From Microbacterium salitolerans (GTDB lineage Bacteria; Actinomycetota; Actinomycetes; Actinomycetales; Microbacteriaceae), in NCBI RefSeq assembly GCF_019720895.1, contig NZ_JAHKSH010000003.1:558001-622000 (forward strand): a stretch of DNA of 64,000 nt, read 5' to 3'. Positions within the stretch are counted from its first letter, which is position 1; each line of letters begins with the position of its first letter. The position numbers were made by a program, and so were the translations under genes. This document shows positions 42,341-51,326 of this stretch, piece by piece. A model generated the notes under the pieces. The model searched no databases and was not told the origin of the DNA. It worked only from the letters and a program-made list of their open reading frames with translations.

Positions 42341-43872
42341 CCGCCGACGCCCACGAGACGCGCCCGGCCTCGGCCGCGCGGCGGCGCGGGGGAGAGCTCG
42401 CCGCCTGGCTCATCGCCGCCGGCCTCGCGACGGCGACGACGGCATGGCTGGCGACGCCGCGTGCCGACATGATGTTCCTCGACGCCGACTCGCTCGCGAC
42501 CGCACTCATCTCGTCGTCGCTCCACGCGGGCCACGTACAGCACTGGGCGATGTCGCCCGTGCTGTTCCTCCCGGAGGCGGCGCTGTTCCACCTGCTGTCG
42601 TTCCTCGGCGCGGGGGTGCGCGGGACGCTCATCCTCAGCGCGATCGCGAACCTCCTGCTGATGTACGGCGCGATCCGGGTTCTCGCGGGATCCTCGCAGC
42701 GGCACCCGCACGCCGCTCGCGGCGCGCTCGCGGCGTTCACGGTCCTGTGCGCACTGGCGGCGCTCGAGGGTCCCGGCTCCCGCTTCTTCATGTGGGCGTC
42801 GCTCAATGTGCTCACGACGTACTACGTGGCGACGATCGTGGCGACCATCATGGTCGTCGGGCTCGTCCGGAGGTACGTCGAGGAGGTGCGGGCCGGCGCG
42901 GATCCGCGGGGGATCCCTCCGCTGATCGCGGCGATCACCCTGCTGTCGCTGCTCACGAATCCGATCTTCGCGGGGTGGTGCCTCGCGCCGCTGGGCATCA
43001 TGATCCTCGTCGTGTGCGGCCGCGAGAGACGTCTGCCCTGGCGTCTGCTGATCTGGATCGGCGCGGGCGCGGCCTCGGGCCTCGTCGTCCGCGCGGTGGT
43101 GTCGCACTGGTTCGTGATGGCGGTCGGGCAGGACTACGTGCGCGTCGACCAGGTGGCGGGGGCCACAGCCTTCTACGCTCGCGCCGCGGCAGCGCTGCCG
43201 CGGGAGCCGTTCGGCCTGCTCTGGATCGCGGTCGTCGTGACGATCGGGGCGGCCGTCGTCGCGGCGGGCGTCTCGGCCTGGCGGCGTCGCGACGCGGGCG
43301 GCGCCATCGTCGCCGGCACCGCGCTTCTCTCGGGGCCGCTGATGCTCGCCGTCGCGATCGCGACGGGTTCCGAGGCGCTGCGCTATCTCCAGCCGCTCGT
43401 CGTGTTCCCGATCGCCGCGCTCGTGCTCGTCGCGGGCCGCGCGTGGCCGGCATCTCTCCCGCGAGCGGCCGTCGCGGGGATGGTGGCGGCCTGCGTCGGG
43501 CTCGGGATCGTCGCGACTCCGAGCCTCGTCCGCGCCGCGCAGGTCACCGATGCCGATATCGCCTGCGTCGGCGCCTGGATCGACGAGTCGGGGCAGAGCG
43601 GGGTCGGCGACTTCTGGACGGTCCGCCCGGTGAAGGCGTACCTCGCCGATCCGTCGCCCCTCATCCAGATCACGGATGACTTCATCGTCTGGCCGTGGGT
43701 CATGAACAGGTCCGACTACCTCGATGCCGAGGCGACCTTCGTCCTGCTCGACGAGAAGTCGCCGGAGTTCCGGTATCCACCCGGGTTCGAGCCCGAGACC
43801 GCCGAGGCGATCTCCTGCGGGCGCTACACGATCCTCGACTACGGGGAGCGAGTGATCCCGCTCGAGTCGTGA
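42337..43872 (+). CDS. Polytopic membrane protein (possible GT-C-like), unknown function
   Basis: The protein has 511 residues with roughly ten helices up to residue ~405, then a ~100-residue extracellular C-terminal part with two Cys (IACVGAWIDESG, AISCGRYTIL). A large loop after the first helix contains FLDADSLATALISSSL with an early Asp, the layout of many GT-C lipid-linked glycosyltransferases, but no diagnostic motif is present. It follows a GT2-GtrA enzyme that could supply a polyprenyl-linked sugar, which supports the idea weakly. GTG 42337 overlaps the preceding stop. Confidence 0.7.
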   Translation: MTADAHETRPASAARRRGGELAAWLIAAGLATATTAWLATPRADMMFLDADSLATALISSSLHAGHVQHWAMSPVLFLPEAALFHLLSFLGAGVRGTLILSAIANLLLMYGAIRVLAGSSQRHPHAARGALAAFTVLCALAALEGPGSRFFMWASLNVLTTYYVATIVATIMVVGLVRRYVEEVRAGADPRGIPPLIAAITLLSLLTNPIFAGWCLAPLGIMILVVCGRERRLPWRLLIWIGAGAASGLVVRAVVSHWFVMAVGQDYVRVDQVAGATAFYARAAAALPREPFGLLWIAVVVTIGAAVVAAGVSAWRRRDAGGAIVAGTALLSGPLMLAVAIATGSEALRYLQPLVVFPIAALVLVAGRAWPASLPRAAVAGMVAACVGLGIVATPSLVRAAQVTDADIACVGAWIDESGQSGVGDFWTVRPVKAYLADPSPLIQITDDFIVWPWVMNRSDYLDAEATFVLLDEKSPEFRYPPGFEPETAEAISCGRYTILDYGERVIPLES

Positions 43873-43950
43873 CGACCAGGGTTTTCTTGTCGAGAGCCCT
43901 TGTCAGCAGCCGCGCGGACCGCGAGGATGGCTCGCGGGGGAGGATCTTCG

Positions 43951-45192
43951 ATGACGACACCGCGGTGGAAGAGGCGCGTTCGGCCTCCGCGCATCGCGGG
44001 TGCGGCCGTGGCGGTCGGCACGGTCGTGGCGGTCTGCAGCGCGTCTCTGCTGGGGGCGGCCTTCTTGTCCGATCCGGCCCCGCAGAAGGCGGCGCCGGCA
44101 GAGGTCACCACCCTCGCGTCCGGTCCGAGCGTCGCGGGCGCGCCGGCGCCCGGCGCGAGCGACCACGCGCACGGCGGCGTCACCGAGGAGGACGTGGCCG
44201 CGAGCGCCGCGCAGCTCATGCACAGCGAGTACGCGGCCTCGACGAAGAAGGAGCTCGAGCAGCTCCGTCGCGAGGCGCGCGAGAAGCTCATCGCCGAGGC
44301 GAAAGCCTCCGGTCTGCCCATCGACCTCGACGATCTCCCCGCTCTCGGGGATCTCCGCACGGGCGGCCGTCTCGCGTGGCCGCTCGCGAACTACTGGATC
44401 AGCGACGTCTTCGGTACGCGGGGCGGTCATCACATGGGCATCGACCTCGCGGCGGCGGGTGGCGAGCCGATCGGCGCCGCCGCGCCCGGCGTGGTGGTCG
44501 TCTCGAGCGAAGGGCACTTCGGCTACGGCGTCGCCGTCATCATCCAGCACATCGACGGCCTGCAGACCGTATACGGCCACCTGACGCACGGCAGCCGCAC
44601 GGTGGAGGTCGGCGACTGGGTCGAGACGGGCGATCACATCGGCGCCGTGGGCAACACAGGTCGCAGCTTCGGCAATCATCTGCACTTCGAGCTGCGTCGG
44701 CACGGCGTGCCCATCGACCCCTATCCGCTCCTCACGGGCGGGTCCGCGGCACCCGACGAGCTGCGTCCGTCCGTCCCCGCGCCTCCCGTTCCGGCACCCG
44801 TGCCGGCGACGCCGGAGAAGCCGTCCCCCGAGTCGCCGAAGACGCCCGATCCGAAGCCCTCCCCGAAGCCGTCCCCGTCGCCCGATCCGACGCCCACGAA
44901 GGATCCGCAGCCGACTCCGACGAAGAAGCCCACGCCGACTCCGACGAAGACGCCGAAGCCGACCCCGACGGAGGAGCCGCCGAAGCCGACGCCGACGGCC
45001 ACACCGAAACCGACTCCGCCGGCCCCGACGCCGGATCCTGAGGTGCCGACGCCGGACCCCGAGGAGCCGACCACGACACCGGAGCCCGAGGCGCCGTCGC
45101 CGTCGCCTTCGCAGGCCCCGCAGCAGACGCCGCCAGCGGAGCCGAGCCAGGCGCCGACGGAGCCCGAGGCGTCAGAGACTCCGGCGGCGTAG
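43951..45192 (+). CDS. M23 family metallopeptidase (peptidoglycan endopeptidase)
   Basis: The protein has 413 residues. A basic start and one hydrophobic helix (~14-38) act as signal or anchor; a coiled, Lys/Glu-rich region (~75-115) follows, then the LytM/M23 domain (~130-260). Zinc ligands are visible in HHMGIDLA (HxxxD) and NHLHFEL (HxH). The last ~150 residues are Pro/Thr/Lys repeats of KPTPTPT type, probably a wall-spanning tail; there is no LPXTG. It should cut peptide cross-links in the wall. ATG 43951 has a strong GGGGGAGG 7 bases upstream. The gene converges with trhO. Confidence 0.9.
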   Translation: MTTPRWKRRVRPPRIAGAAVAVGTVVAVCSASLLGAAFLSDPAPQKAAPAEVTTLASGPSVAGAPAPGASDHAHGGVTEEDVAASAAQLMHSEYAASTKKELEQLRREAREKLIAEAKASGLPIDLDDLPALGDLRTGGRLAWPLANYWISDVFGTRGGHHMGIDLAAAGGEPIGAAAPGVVVVSSEGHFGYGVAVIIQHIDGLQTVYGHLTHGSRTVEVGDWVETGDHIGAVGNTGRSFGNHLHFELRRHGVPIDPYPLLTGGSAAPDELRPSVPAPPVPAPVPATPEKPSPESPKTPDPKPSPKPSPSPDPTPTKDPQPTPTKKPTPTPTKTPKPTPTEEPPKPTPTATPKPTPPAPTPDPEVPTPDPEEPTTTPEPEAPSPSPSQAPQQTPPAEPSQAPTEPEASETPAA

Positions 45193-45213
45193 CACGCCGG
45201 GCGCGGCGCGCGG

Positions 45214-46113
45214 TCAGGCCTCGGCGGGAGCGTGGCGACGGCACACGGCCGTCTCACCGCAGGCGGCGCAGAGCACAGTGCGGGCGCGGCAGTCGTCGTC
45301 GGCGCAATTGACCATCCGGTCGCTCGATGCGCCGCACGAGACGCAGCGCCCGATGATCGTGGCGTCGTCGCCGAAGGTGGTCGTCTCACGCCCGTCGAAC
45401 ACGTAGAGGGATCCCTCCCACAGGCCCGTGTTGCCGAACGTCTCGCCGTAGCGGACGATGCCGCCCTCGAGCTGGTACACCTCGCCGAAGCCGCGCGAGG
45501 TCATCAGGCTCGAGAGCACCTCGCAGCGCACCCCGCCCGTGCAGTAGGTGACGACGGGCTTGTCCTTGAGGTGGTCGTAGCGGCCGGAGTCGAGCTCGGC
45601 GATGAAGTCGCGCGTGGTCTCGGTGTTCGGTACGACGGCGTTCTTGAACCGGCCGATCTCTGCTTCGAAGGCGTTGCGGCCGTCGAAGAAGGTCACGTCG
45701 TCACCTCGCTCCGCGACGAGTCTGTGCAGCTCACCGGGCTTGAGATGCGTGCCGCCGCCGACGACGCCGTTCTCGTCGATGCGCAGCTCGTCGGGCGTTC
45801 CGAACGACACGATCTCGTCGCGCACCTTCACCGTGAGCCGCGGGAAATCGAGGCTGAACCCGTCGTCGTCGAGGCCCGTTCCCGGTGACCACTTCATGTC
45901 GACGCCCCGGAAGGGCGCGTACTGCTTGGTCTTGCGCACGTAGGTCTTGAGTGCGTCCATGTCGCCGCCGACCGTGCCGTTGATCCCGTGCTCCGAGATG
46001 AGGATCCGCCCCCGCAGCCCGAGCAGCTCGCACAGGTCGCGCTGCCACAGCCGGATCGCGTCGGGGTCGGCGATCGGTGTGAACACGTAGTAGAGCAGGA
46101 TCTTCGCAGGCAC
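45214..46113 (-). CDS. trhO: tRNA uridine-34 hydroxylase TrhO (rhodanese-domain protein)
   Basis: The protein has 299 residues. An N-terminal ferredoxin-like domain ([12 protein letters not shown]) precedes a rhodanese domain with the active Cys in [14 protein letters not shown], and a Cys-rich C-terminal end (CVSCG, CAACG) that can hold zinc. TrhO/YceA proteins use oxygen and prephenate-independent chemistry to make 5-hydroxyuridine at the wobble base of tRNA. GTG 46113 is chosen because homology begins at once ([12 protein letters not shown]); the upstream extension has no conserved residues and runs into the divergent gene. Confidence 0.9.
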   Translation of the reverse strand: MPAKILLYYVFTPIADPDAIRLWQRDLCELLGLRGRILISEHGINGTVGGDMDALKTYVRKTKQYAPFRGVDMKWSPGTGLDDDGFSLDFPRLTVKVRDEIVSFGTPDELRIDENGVVGGGTHLKPGELHRLVAERGDDVTFFDGRNAFEAEIGRFKNAVVPNTETTRDFIAELDSGRYDHLKDKPVVTYCTGGVRCEVLSSLMTSRGFGEVYQLEGGIVRYGETFGNTGLWEGSLYVFDGRETTTFGDDATIIGRCVSCGASSDRMVNCADDDCRARTVLCAACGETAVCRRHAPAEA

Positions 46114-46193
46114 GTGACCAGGGTAATTCGAGCGACTGAGCGGATCCCCACTCCACCGCCCCGGTGAGCACTCGGGCACGATACCGTCGCCGC

Positions 46194-46607
46194 ATGGCAA
46201 CCGATCATGTGGTGAAGCTGCTGGACGAGACGAAGGTCGTCGCGATCGTGACGACGCGCCAGAAGGGGGAGCCCGCGGCGACCGCGATCTGGTCGATGGT
46301 CGTCGACGGCGTCCCCTATGTGCGCTCCGCGTACGGCGGCGGATCCTGGTGGTACCGGCACGTGATGGCGGGCCGACCCGTGTCGTTCGTCGACGGCGAC
46401 GGCAGCATCGCCGAGCGCGACCGCGCGGCGGCGCTCGAGCTCCCGCGCGTCGACGTCTCGCTCGTCGAGGTGCCGCAGGACGATCCGATCCACCCGGCGC
46501 TCGATGCCGAGATCGAGCGCAAGTACGAGGGTTCCCCCGCGTCGTCGATCGGCGCCATGCTCAGCCCGGAGGCGATCGCCTGCACGTTCCGGGTCGAACG
46601 AGCCTGA
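46194..46607 (+). CDS. DUF2255 family protein
   Basis: The protein has 137 residues and no membrane segment. The family pattern is present: [21 protein letters not shown], then [20 protein letters not shown]. The fold resembles split-barrel flavin-binding proteins such as deazaflavin-dependent nitroreductases, but no cofactor site can be read with confidence. It lies between trhO (divergent) and the S8 peptidase gene (same strand, 105 bases downstream). It could share transcription with the protease module, though a palindrome separates them. Confidence 0.72.
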   Translation: MATDHVVKLLDETKVVAIVTTRQKGEPAATAIWSMVVDGVPYVRSAYGGGSWWYRHVMAGRPVSFVDGDGSIAERDRAAALELPRVDVSLVEVPQDDPIHPALDAEIERKYEGSPASSIGAMLSPEAIACTFRVERA

Positions 46608-46670
46608 GATCGCTTGTGTGCTGAGCCCTCTTCCTTTTCGGGGGAGAGGTGCGGGATGATACCGCCGAGC

Positions 46671-46690
46671 AGGTAGTACCCGGACTACCT
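46671..46690. promoter_or_regulatory. Perfect inverted repeat AGGTAGT-N6-ACTACCT before the S8 peptidase gene
   Basis: The 7-bp arms with a 6-base centre end 22 bases before the ATG of the subtilase gene. Position and symmetry suit an operator for a dimeric regulator; it is too short and too close to the start codon for a terminator. Confidence 0.5.
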
Positions 46691-46712
46691 GGGCACCCGG
46701 GGAGTTGCATCC

Positions 46713-48344
46713 ATGGCGACCGATCACCACAGCATCCCCCAGCCCGAGGGCTGGACCTGGCGCGACCGCGCACGCGGCACGATCCCCGTCGGCCGCGTGC
46801 TCGACCCGATCGAAGACGCGTCGCCCGGTGACAACGTCTTCCCGACCGTGTACGTCCCCGATCGTCTGCTCGTGAGCCGTCGGAACGAGAAGACCACGGC
46901 CGACGACGACCTCGATGTCCTGCGCGAGGCGGCAGAGAGCTTCGGGTGGACGATCGTGCCCGAGACGCTCGCGGGTGAGCGCCTCGCGGAGGGCGAAGAG
47001 CCGGATCCGCTCGTCGAGGGAATCCCCGGCGTCCTGCGTGCCCGACTCACGACGCCCGACGAGCGCGTACGCGGCGAGTCGCCGGTCGCCGCCGACGCGT
47101 GGCGCGTGCTGCAGAAGGCGCGTCAGCTCGCCAAGGATCCGCTGGCCGATGTTGGGCTGGATCACGTGCTGGCCGTCGACCCGATCGGCGTCAATCCGTT
47201 CACGCGGACGAACCCGTTCACCAGGACCAACCCGTTCACGCGCACCAATCCCTTCACGCGCACCAACCCGTTCGGAACCGAGCAGTACGCGGAAGCGGGG
47301 CTCGGCGGACGGCAGCCGATCGCGCGCCTCGGGGCGGGGCCGGTCCGGAGCGCGAATCCGCGCAAGAGCGAACGCCGTGCCGTCGTTGCGTATCTCGACA
47401 CCGGGTGCGGCGAGCACACGTGGCTCCCGGACAGCATCGTCACGCGCCAGCTCGAGATCGACGGGCGTCCGATCGGTTTGACCGACGATGCGGATCCTGA
47501 GCGCTATCCGGATCTGTACGGCCCGCTCGACGGCGAGATCGACGCGGTGTCGGGGCACGGCACGTTCATCGCCGGAGTCCTCCGGCAGCTCGCGCCCGAC
47601 GCCGACATCGTCTCGGTGCGCGTCGCCGACGCTCGCGGCATCGTCTCCGAGAGCGCACTGCTCGCGTCGCTCGGCGACGTGGTCGAGCTCATGGTGCGTG
47701 CGGCCGCGGGGAAGGCCGACGGCCAGCCGATCGACGTGCTGAACCTGTCGCTCGGCTACTACCACGAGACGCCGGAGGACGGATTCTTCACGACCGTGCT
47801 CTTCGAGCTCCTGCGTGCCGCACGTGGGCTGGGCTGCGCTGTCGTGTGCTCGGTCGGCAACGACACGACCGATCGGCCGACGTTCCCCGCGTCTCTCTGG
47901 CCGTGGGACGGAGCGCACAACGGCATCGAGGGCGACGACGCCGCGCCGCACGTCTCGATCGGGGCGCTGAACCCGGCGTGCTCGTCGCTCGCGCTGTTCT
48001 CGAACATCGGCCCGTGGGTGCAGGCGTACGCGCCCGGAGCGTCCGTCGTCAGCACCATGCCCGCTTTCGACGGCGGGCGGCAGGCCTCGTCGCGCGACGA
48101 CCAGTACGACCACCGTCGCGAGACGATCGCGCCCGACGCGTACGTGGGCGGATTCGCCGCCTGGAGCGGCACGTCGTTCGCGGCCCCGTACGCGGCGGGG
48201 CTGATCGCGGCGAACCTCGGCATGGTCCCTGCTCGCCCGCGATCCCGTCGTGCGGCCTGCGAGCGGGTCACGCGAGCCGCCGGTGCCGCGATCGATGCGC
48301 TGCACGCCATCGATCATTCGCCGACGGCAGCTCCCGGCTCATGA
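46713..48344 (+). CDS. S8 family (subtilisin-like) serine peptidase, probably cytoplasmic
   Basis: The protein has 543 residues and neither a signal peptide nor a membrane segment. The catalytic triad is intact: Asp229 in VAYLDTGCG, His282 in SGHGTFIAGV and Ser488 in SGTSFAAPYAAG; the oxyanion Asn region is CSVGNDT. Residues ~25-160 form an N-terminal domain that could act as a propeptide. It is joined to the protease by four and a half NPFTRT units (161-187). The stop overlaps the ATG of a TPR-CHAT gene, and a convergent sigma-factor pair lies beyond it. A subtilase kept inside the cell beside a second protease suggests regulated proteolysis. The target is unknown. Confidence 0.88.
   Translation: MATDHHSIPQPEGWTWRDRARGTIPVGRVLDPIEDASPGDNVFPTVYVPDRLLVSRRNEKTTADDDLDVLREAAESFGWTIVPETLAGERLAEGEEPDPLVEGIPGVLRARLTTPDERVRGESPVAADAWRVLQKARQLAKDPLADVGLDHVLAVDPIGVNPFTRTNPFTRTNPFTRTNPFTRTNPFGTEQYAEAGLGGRQPIARLGAGPVRSANPRKSERRAVVAYLDTGCGEHTWLPDSIVTRQLEIDGRPIGLTDDADPERYPDLYGPLDGEIDAVSGHGTFIAGVLRQLAPDADIVSVRVADARGIVSESALLASLGDVVELMVRAAAGKADGQPIDVLNLSLGYYHETPEDGFFTTVLFELLRAARGLGCAVVCSVGNDTTDRPTFPASLWPWDGAHNGIEGDDAAPHVSIGALNPACSSLALFSNIGPWVQAYAPGASVVSTMPAFDGGRQASSRDDQYDHRRETIAPDAYVGGFAAWSGTSFAAPYAAGLIAANLGMVPARPRSRRAACERVTRAAGAAIDALHAIDHSPTAAPGS
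47193..47273 (+). repeat. NPFTRT hexapeptide repeat in the subtilase linker
   Basis: Four NPFTRT units plus a final NPF are encoded back to back. Each copy uses different synonymous codons (for example CGG, AGG and CGC for Arg), so the repeat is old and kept at protein level rather than being a fresh DNA expansion. Confidence 0.9.
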
Positions 48345-50827
48345 AGCTCACCGCGGAAGAGCTCCATCAGCGGGCCATCGACGACGTCAACGGCCGCCGT
48401 CTCAGCGCGGGGGAGCACAATCTCGACAGGGCCGAGGCGCGCGCGCAGACGAACGACGTCCGCGCGCGGATCGCGGCGACTCGGTCGTACGCGCTCTCGC
48501 TCCGAGGCGCGCACGCCGAGGCCGAGCGCGCGAGCCGCGCAGCTCTGCGCCTGCGCGATCTCGGAGAGCAGACGCGCGCGATCCTCCACGGTGAGCTGGG
48601 AGCTGTCCTCCTCACGGCGGGACGCTGGAAGGCCGCGATCTCGTCGCTCGACATCGCGCTCGCGATGCTCGACGATTCTCCGCAGGAGCGCGCGAACCTC
48701 CTCATGAATCGGGCCACGGCGAACATGGATCTCGGCGCACTCGACGACGCGATGCGCGACTGCGCGGAGGCGGTGGCGACGTTCACGGCCGACGGTGACA
48801 CCATCGGCGCCGCCCAGGCGCGCCACAACCTCGGGTACGTGGCCATGCTGCGGGGCGACCTGGCCCTCGCCCTGCGGGAGATGTCGGCGGTGCGCGACGA
48901 GCTCGAACGGGAGTCGCCCGCTCTCGCGGCGATCGCGGGTCTCGACCGCGCGGAGGTGCTGCGGGAGGCCGGTCAGCTGCGCGAGGCGGAAGCGCTCTTC
49001 GAGCGCGTCGCCCGCACCTTCGGCGCGCAGCGCATGCGTCAGTCCCGCGCCGAGGCCGAGTTCCGGCTCGCGCAGACGCTGCTCGCCCACGACCCCGGCC
49101 GCGCGGCGGGCGTGGCGAAGCTCGCGGCGAAGCGGTTCCGTGCACAGGGCAGCACGCCGTGGGCCCTGCGGGCGGATGGAGTGCGCCTGCGCGCCCTGCT
49201 TGCGCCCTCGCGCCGCCGGTTCGCCCAGACGGTCTCCGACGAGGTGCGCGCGAGCTGCGTGACGACGGCCCGTGCGCTCCTGCGCCTCGGATTCCGCAGC
49301 GAGTCGCGCGCGTTGCGGTTCGCGCGCGACGCCGCCCTTGCGCGCGCGGGTTCGCCGCCGCGCGTCACCCCACGCGCAGACGACACGGCCCCGCTGAACG
49401 TGCGCCTGCTCGCGTTCGAGGCGCAGGCGGCGCAGGCCGCGGCACGCGGCGACGACGCGGGTGCGCGGCGCGCCGCATACGAGGGCATCGCGCAGCTGGC
49501 GGGCTGGCAGCGCACGTTCGGCTCAATCGAGATGCTGTCCTCCGCCGCGATGCACGGCACCGGTGTCTTCCTCGAGGGCATCGACGCCGCGGTGCGCTCG
49601 GGGGATCCGGAGATCGTGTTCGAATGGTCGGAGATCACGCGGCATTTCAGCCAACAGGTCACTCCCGTGCGTCCTCCGCGAGACGACGAGCACGCCGCCG
49701 ATCTCAGCCGGCTGCGGTCGCTGCGCGCCGAGCTGGATGACGCCGCATGGGACACGGATCCGCGCGTCATCGGCCTGCGCCAGCGCGTCAGCGAGCGACG
49801 GTGGATGGATACCCAGGGCCAGGAAGGGCCGGCGCACGTCACCCTCGGCGCGCTGCGAGCCGCGCTCGACGAGGAGACGGCGCTGATGTCGTTCGTCTAT
49901 GTGCGAGAACGACTCCTCTGCCTCGTCGTGCCGCACACCGCGCCCCCGAGGATCGTCGATCTGTCGTGGCGTCGGGTCCGGGCTCTGCGCGATGGTCTCT
50001 TCCCCGACCTGAATGCGGCGGCCGAGACGCACGGGACGCCGACGGGGGCGCTCGTGCGCGACGCGCTGGACGTACGTCTCGCCGACCTGTCCGACGCCCT
50101 GCTCGTCGATGCGCTCCGTGTCGCCGGCGACCCGCGGCGCGTGATCATCACGGCGCCGGGGGAGCTGCAGGGCACGCCGTGGAGCATTCTCCCGGCGATG
50201 CGGGGTCGGGTCATGACGCTGAGCAGATCGGCGTCGAGGTGGGTCAACACCTGTCGCGCCGCCCGTCCGATCGAGCGGGTCGGCTTCGCCGTCGGCCCTG
50301 ACGTGCCGCGCGGAGGAGAGGAGGCGCGTGATGCCGCGGACATCTGGCGGCGGGCGCTTCCGCATCACGATGCTGCTCGGGTGCTCGACGGCGCCACGGC
50401 GACGGTCGACGCCGTCTCGCGTCTCGCGCGCGACGTCGATGTCCTGCACATCGTCGCGCACGGTCACCACTCGATCGACTCGCCGATGCTGTCCGCGTGC
50501 GCCCTCGCGGACGGCTCGCTGTTCGGCTACGACGTCGACGAGATCCCCTCACCGCCGGAGATCGTGCTGCTCTCCGCCTGCGAGCTCGGTCGATCGAGCG
50601 TGCAGTGGGGGGAGGAGGCGGTCGGCATGACGCGCGCGTGGCTGCATTCGGGAGTGCGCACCGTCATCGCGTCGCCGGTCGTCGTCGCGGACGACGTCGC
50701 CTGCGATCTGCTCTGCGCGCTGCACGAGCACCTGGCGGACGGGGCCGGGCCGGCGGAAGCGCTCGCGCTCGCCGCGGAGGAGACGGGGCACCTCGCGCCC
50801 TTCCTCTGCTACGGCTCCGGCTTCTGA
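48341..50827 (+). CDS. TPR-CHAT protein (caspase-like cysteine protease)
   Basis: The protein has 828 residues. The first ~330 are helical TPR-like repeats (ALDDAMRDCAEAVATF, ARHNLGYVAMLRGDLALAL and others), followed by a ~170-residue helical middle part. The C-terminal CHAT domain (~520-828) has an intact dyad: His707 in LHIVAHGHHS and Cys747 in VLLSACELGRS; GELQGTPWSILP is also typical. CHAT proteases are caspase relatives used in bacterial defence, as in TPR-CHAT of type III-E CRISPR and gasdermin activation. ATG 48341 overlaps the subtilase stop (ATGA), so the two are coproduced. The gene converges on a sigma-factor pair. Confidence 0.88.
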   Translation: MKLTAEELHQRAIDDVNGRRLSAGEHNLDRAEARAQTNDVRARIAATRSYALSLRGAHAEAERASRAALRLRDLGEQTRAILHGELGAVLLTAGRWKAAISSLDIALAMLDDSPQERANLLMNRATANMDLGALDDAMRDCAEAVATFTADGDTIGAAQARHNLGYVAMLRGDLALALREMSAVRDELERESPALAAIAGLDRAEVLREAGQLREAEALFERVARTFGAQRMRQSRAEAEFRLAQTLLAHDPGRAAGVAKLAAKRFRAQGSTPWALRADGVRLRALLAPSRRRFAQTVSDEVRASCVTTARALLRLGFRSESRALRFARDAALARAGSPPRVTPRADDTAPLNVRLLAFEAQAAQAAARGDDAGARRAAYEGIAQLAGWQRTFGSIEMLSSAAMHGTGVFLEGIDAAVRSGDPEIVFEWSEITRHFSQQVTPVRPPRDDEHAADLSRLRSLRAELDDAAWDTDPRVIGLRQRVSERRWMDTQGQEGPAHVTLGALRAALDEETALMSFVYVRERLLCLVVPHTAPPRIVDLSWRRVRALRDGLFPDLNAAAETHGTPTGALVRDALDVRLADLSDALLVDALRVAGDPRRVIITAPGELQGTPWSILPAMRGRVMTLSRSASRWVNTCRAARPIERVGFAVGPDVPRGGEEARDAADIWRRALPHHDAARVLDGATATVDAVSRLARDVDVLHIVAHGHHSIDSPMLSACALADGSLFGYDVDEIPSPPEIVLLSACELGRSSVQWGEEAVGMTRAWLHSGVRTVIASPVVVADDVACDLLCALHEHLADGAGPAEALALAAEETGHLAPFLCYGSGF

Positions 50828-50855
50828 GAATCGTTCCCCGCGTGAGTGTGCCTCT

Positions 50856-51326
50856 TCACACCTCGAACCACTGTGTCATGACCTCACGCAGGTTCTCGTC
50901 CTGCTTGACGACCATGCGCATGTGAGACGGCCCCGGTGGGACCTCGTCGAACGTGAAGCGCCCGTCGCCCGCAGTATCGGCCTTCCTCTCCACCTCCGGC
51001 TGGGCCAGTCGCGCGGCGAGAACCGCGGGCCTCGACCAGCCGTCGACCCGGCGCGTTCCGTTCCTCTCGGCCGAGACTCGGATGAGCACCTCCGCATCGT
51101 CGTCCGCGAAGTGCACCGTGCGCGGGGCGCTCCCTCGGCGCACGGATCCGGTCTTGTCGCCTTCAACGATCGTGAGGAGTTCGAACTCCCGGTTGAGGTC
51201 ATCGACCGCTGCGGCCGCGACCATGCGATCGGCGAGGCCGCTGGGAGCCGGATCTTCGGCGTCCCAGACCATGCGCAGTTCGCCGAGGAGCTCCTCGTCT
51301 TCCTTCGGCTCATCGATGTCAGGCAT
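50856..51326 (-). CDS. Small acidic protein coupled to the sigma factor (possible anti-sigma or protease target)
   Basis: The protein has 156 residues, is soluble and has no signal peptide. The first ~45 residues are acidic and helical (DEPKEDEELLGELRMVWDAE). The C-terminal half looks like a carboxypeptidase-regulatory/Ig-like beta domain (DTAGDGRFTFDEVPPGPSHM). ATG 51326 has a very strong GAGGAGGAG site lying inside the end of the sigma gene, and the two genes overlap by 8 bases. Sigma and anti-sigma pairs are arranged in this way, but no zinc-type or membrane anti-sigma motif is present, so that role is inference. It converges with the TPR-CHAT gene 28 bases away. Confidence 0.7.
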   Translation of the reverse strand: MPDIDEPKEDEELLGELRMVWDAEDPAPSGLADRMVAAAAVDDLNREFELLTIVEGDKTGSVRRGSAPRTVHFADDDAEVLIRVSAERNGTRRVDGWSRPAVLAARLAQPEVERKADTAGDGRFTFDEVPPGPSHMRMVVKQDENLREVMTQWFEV

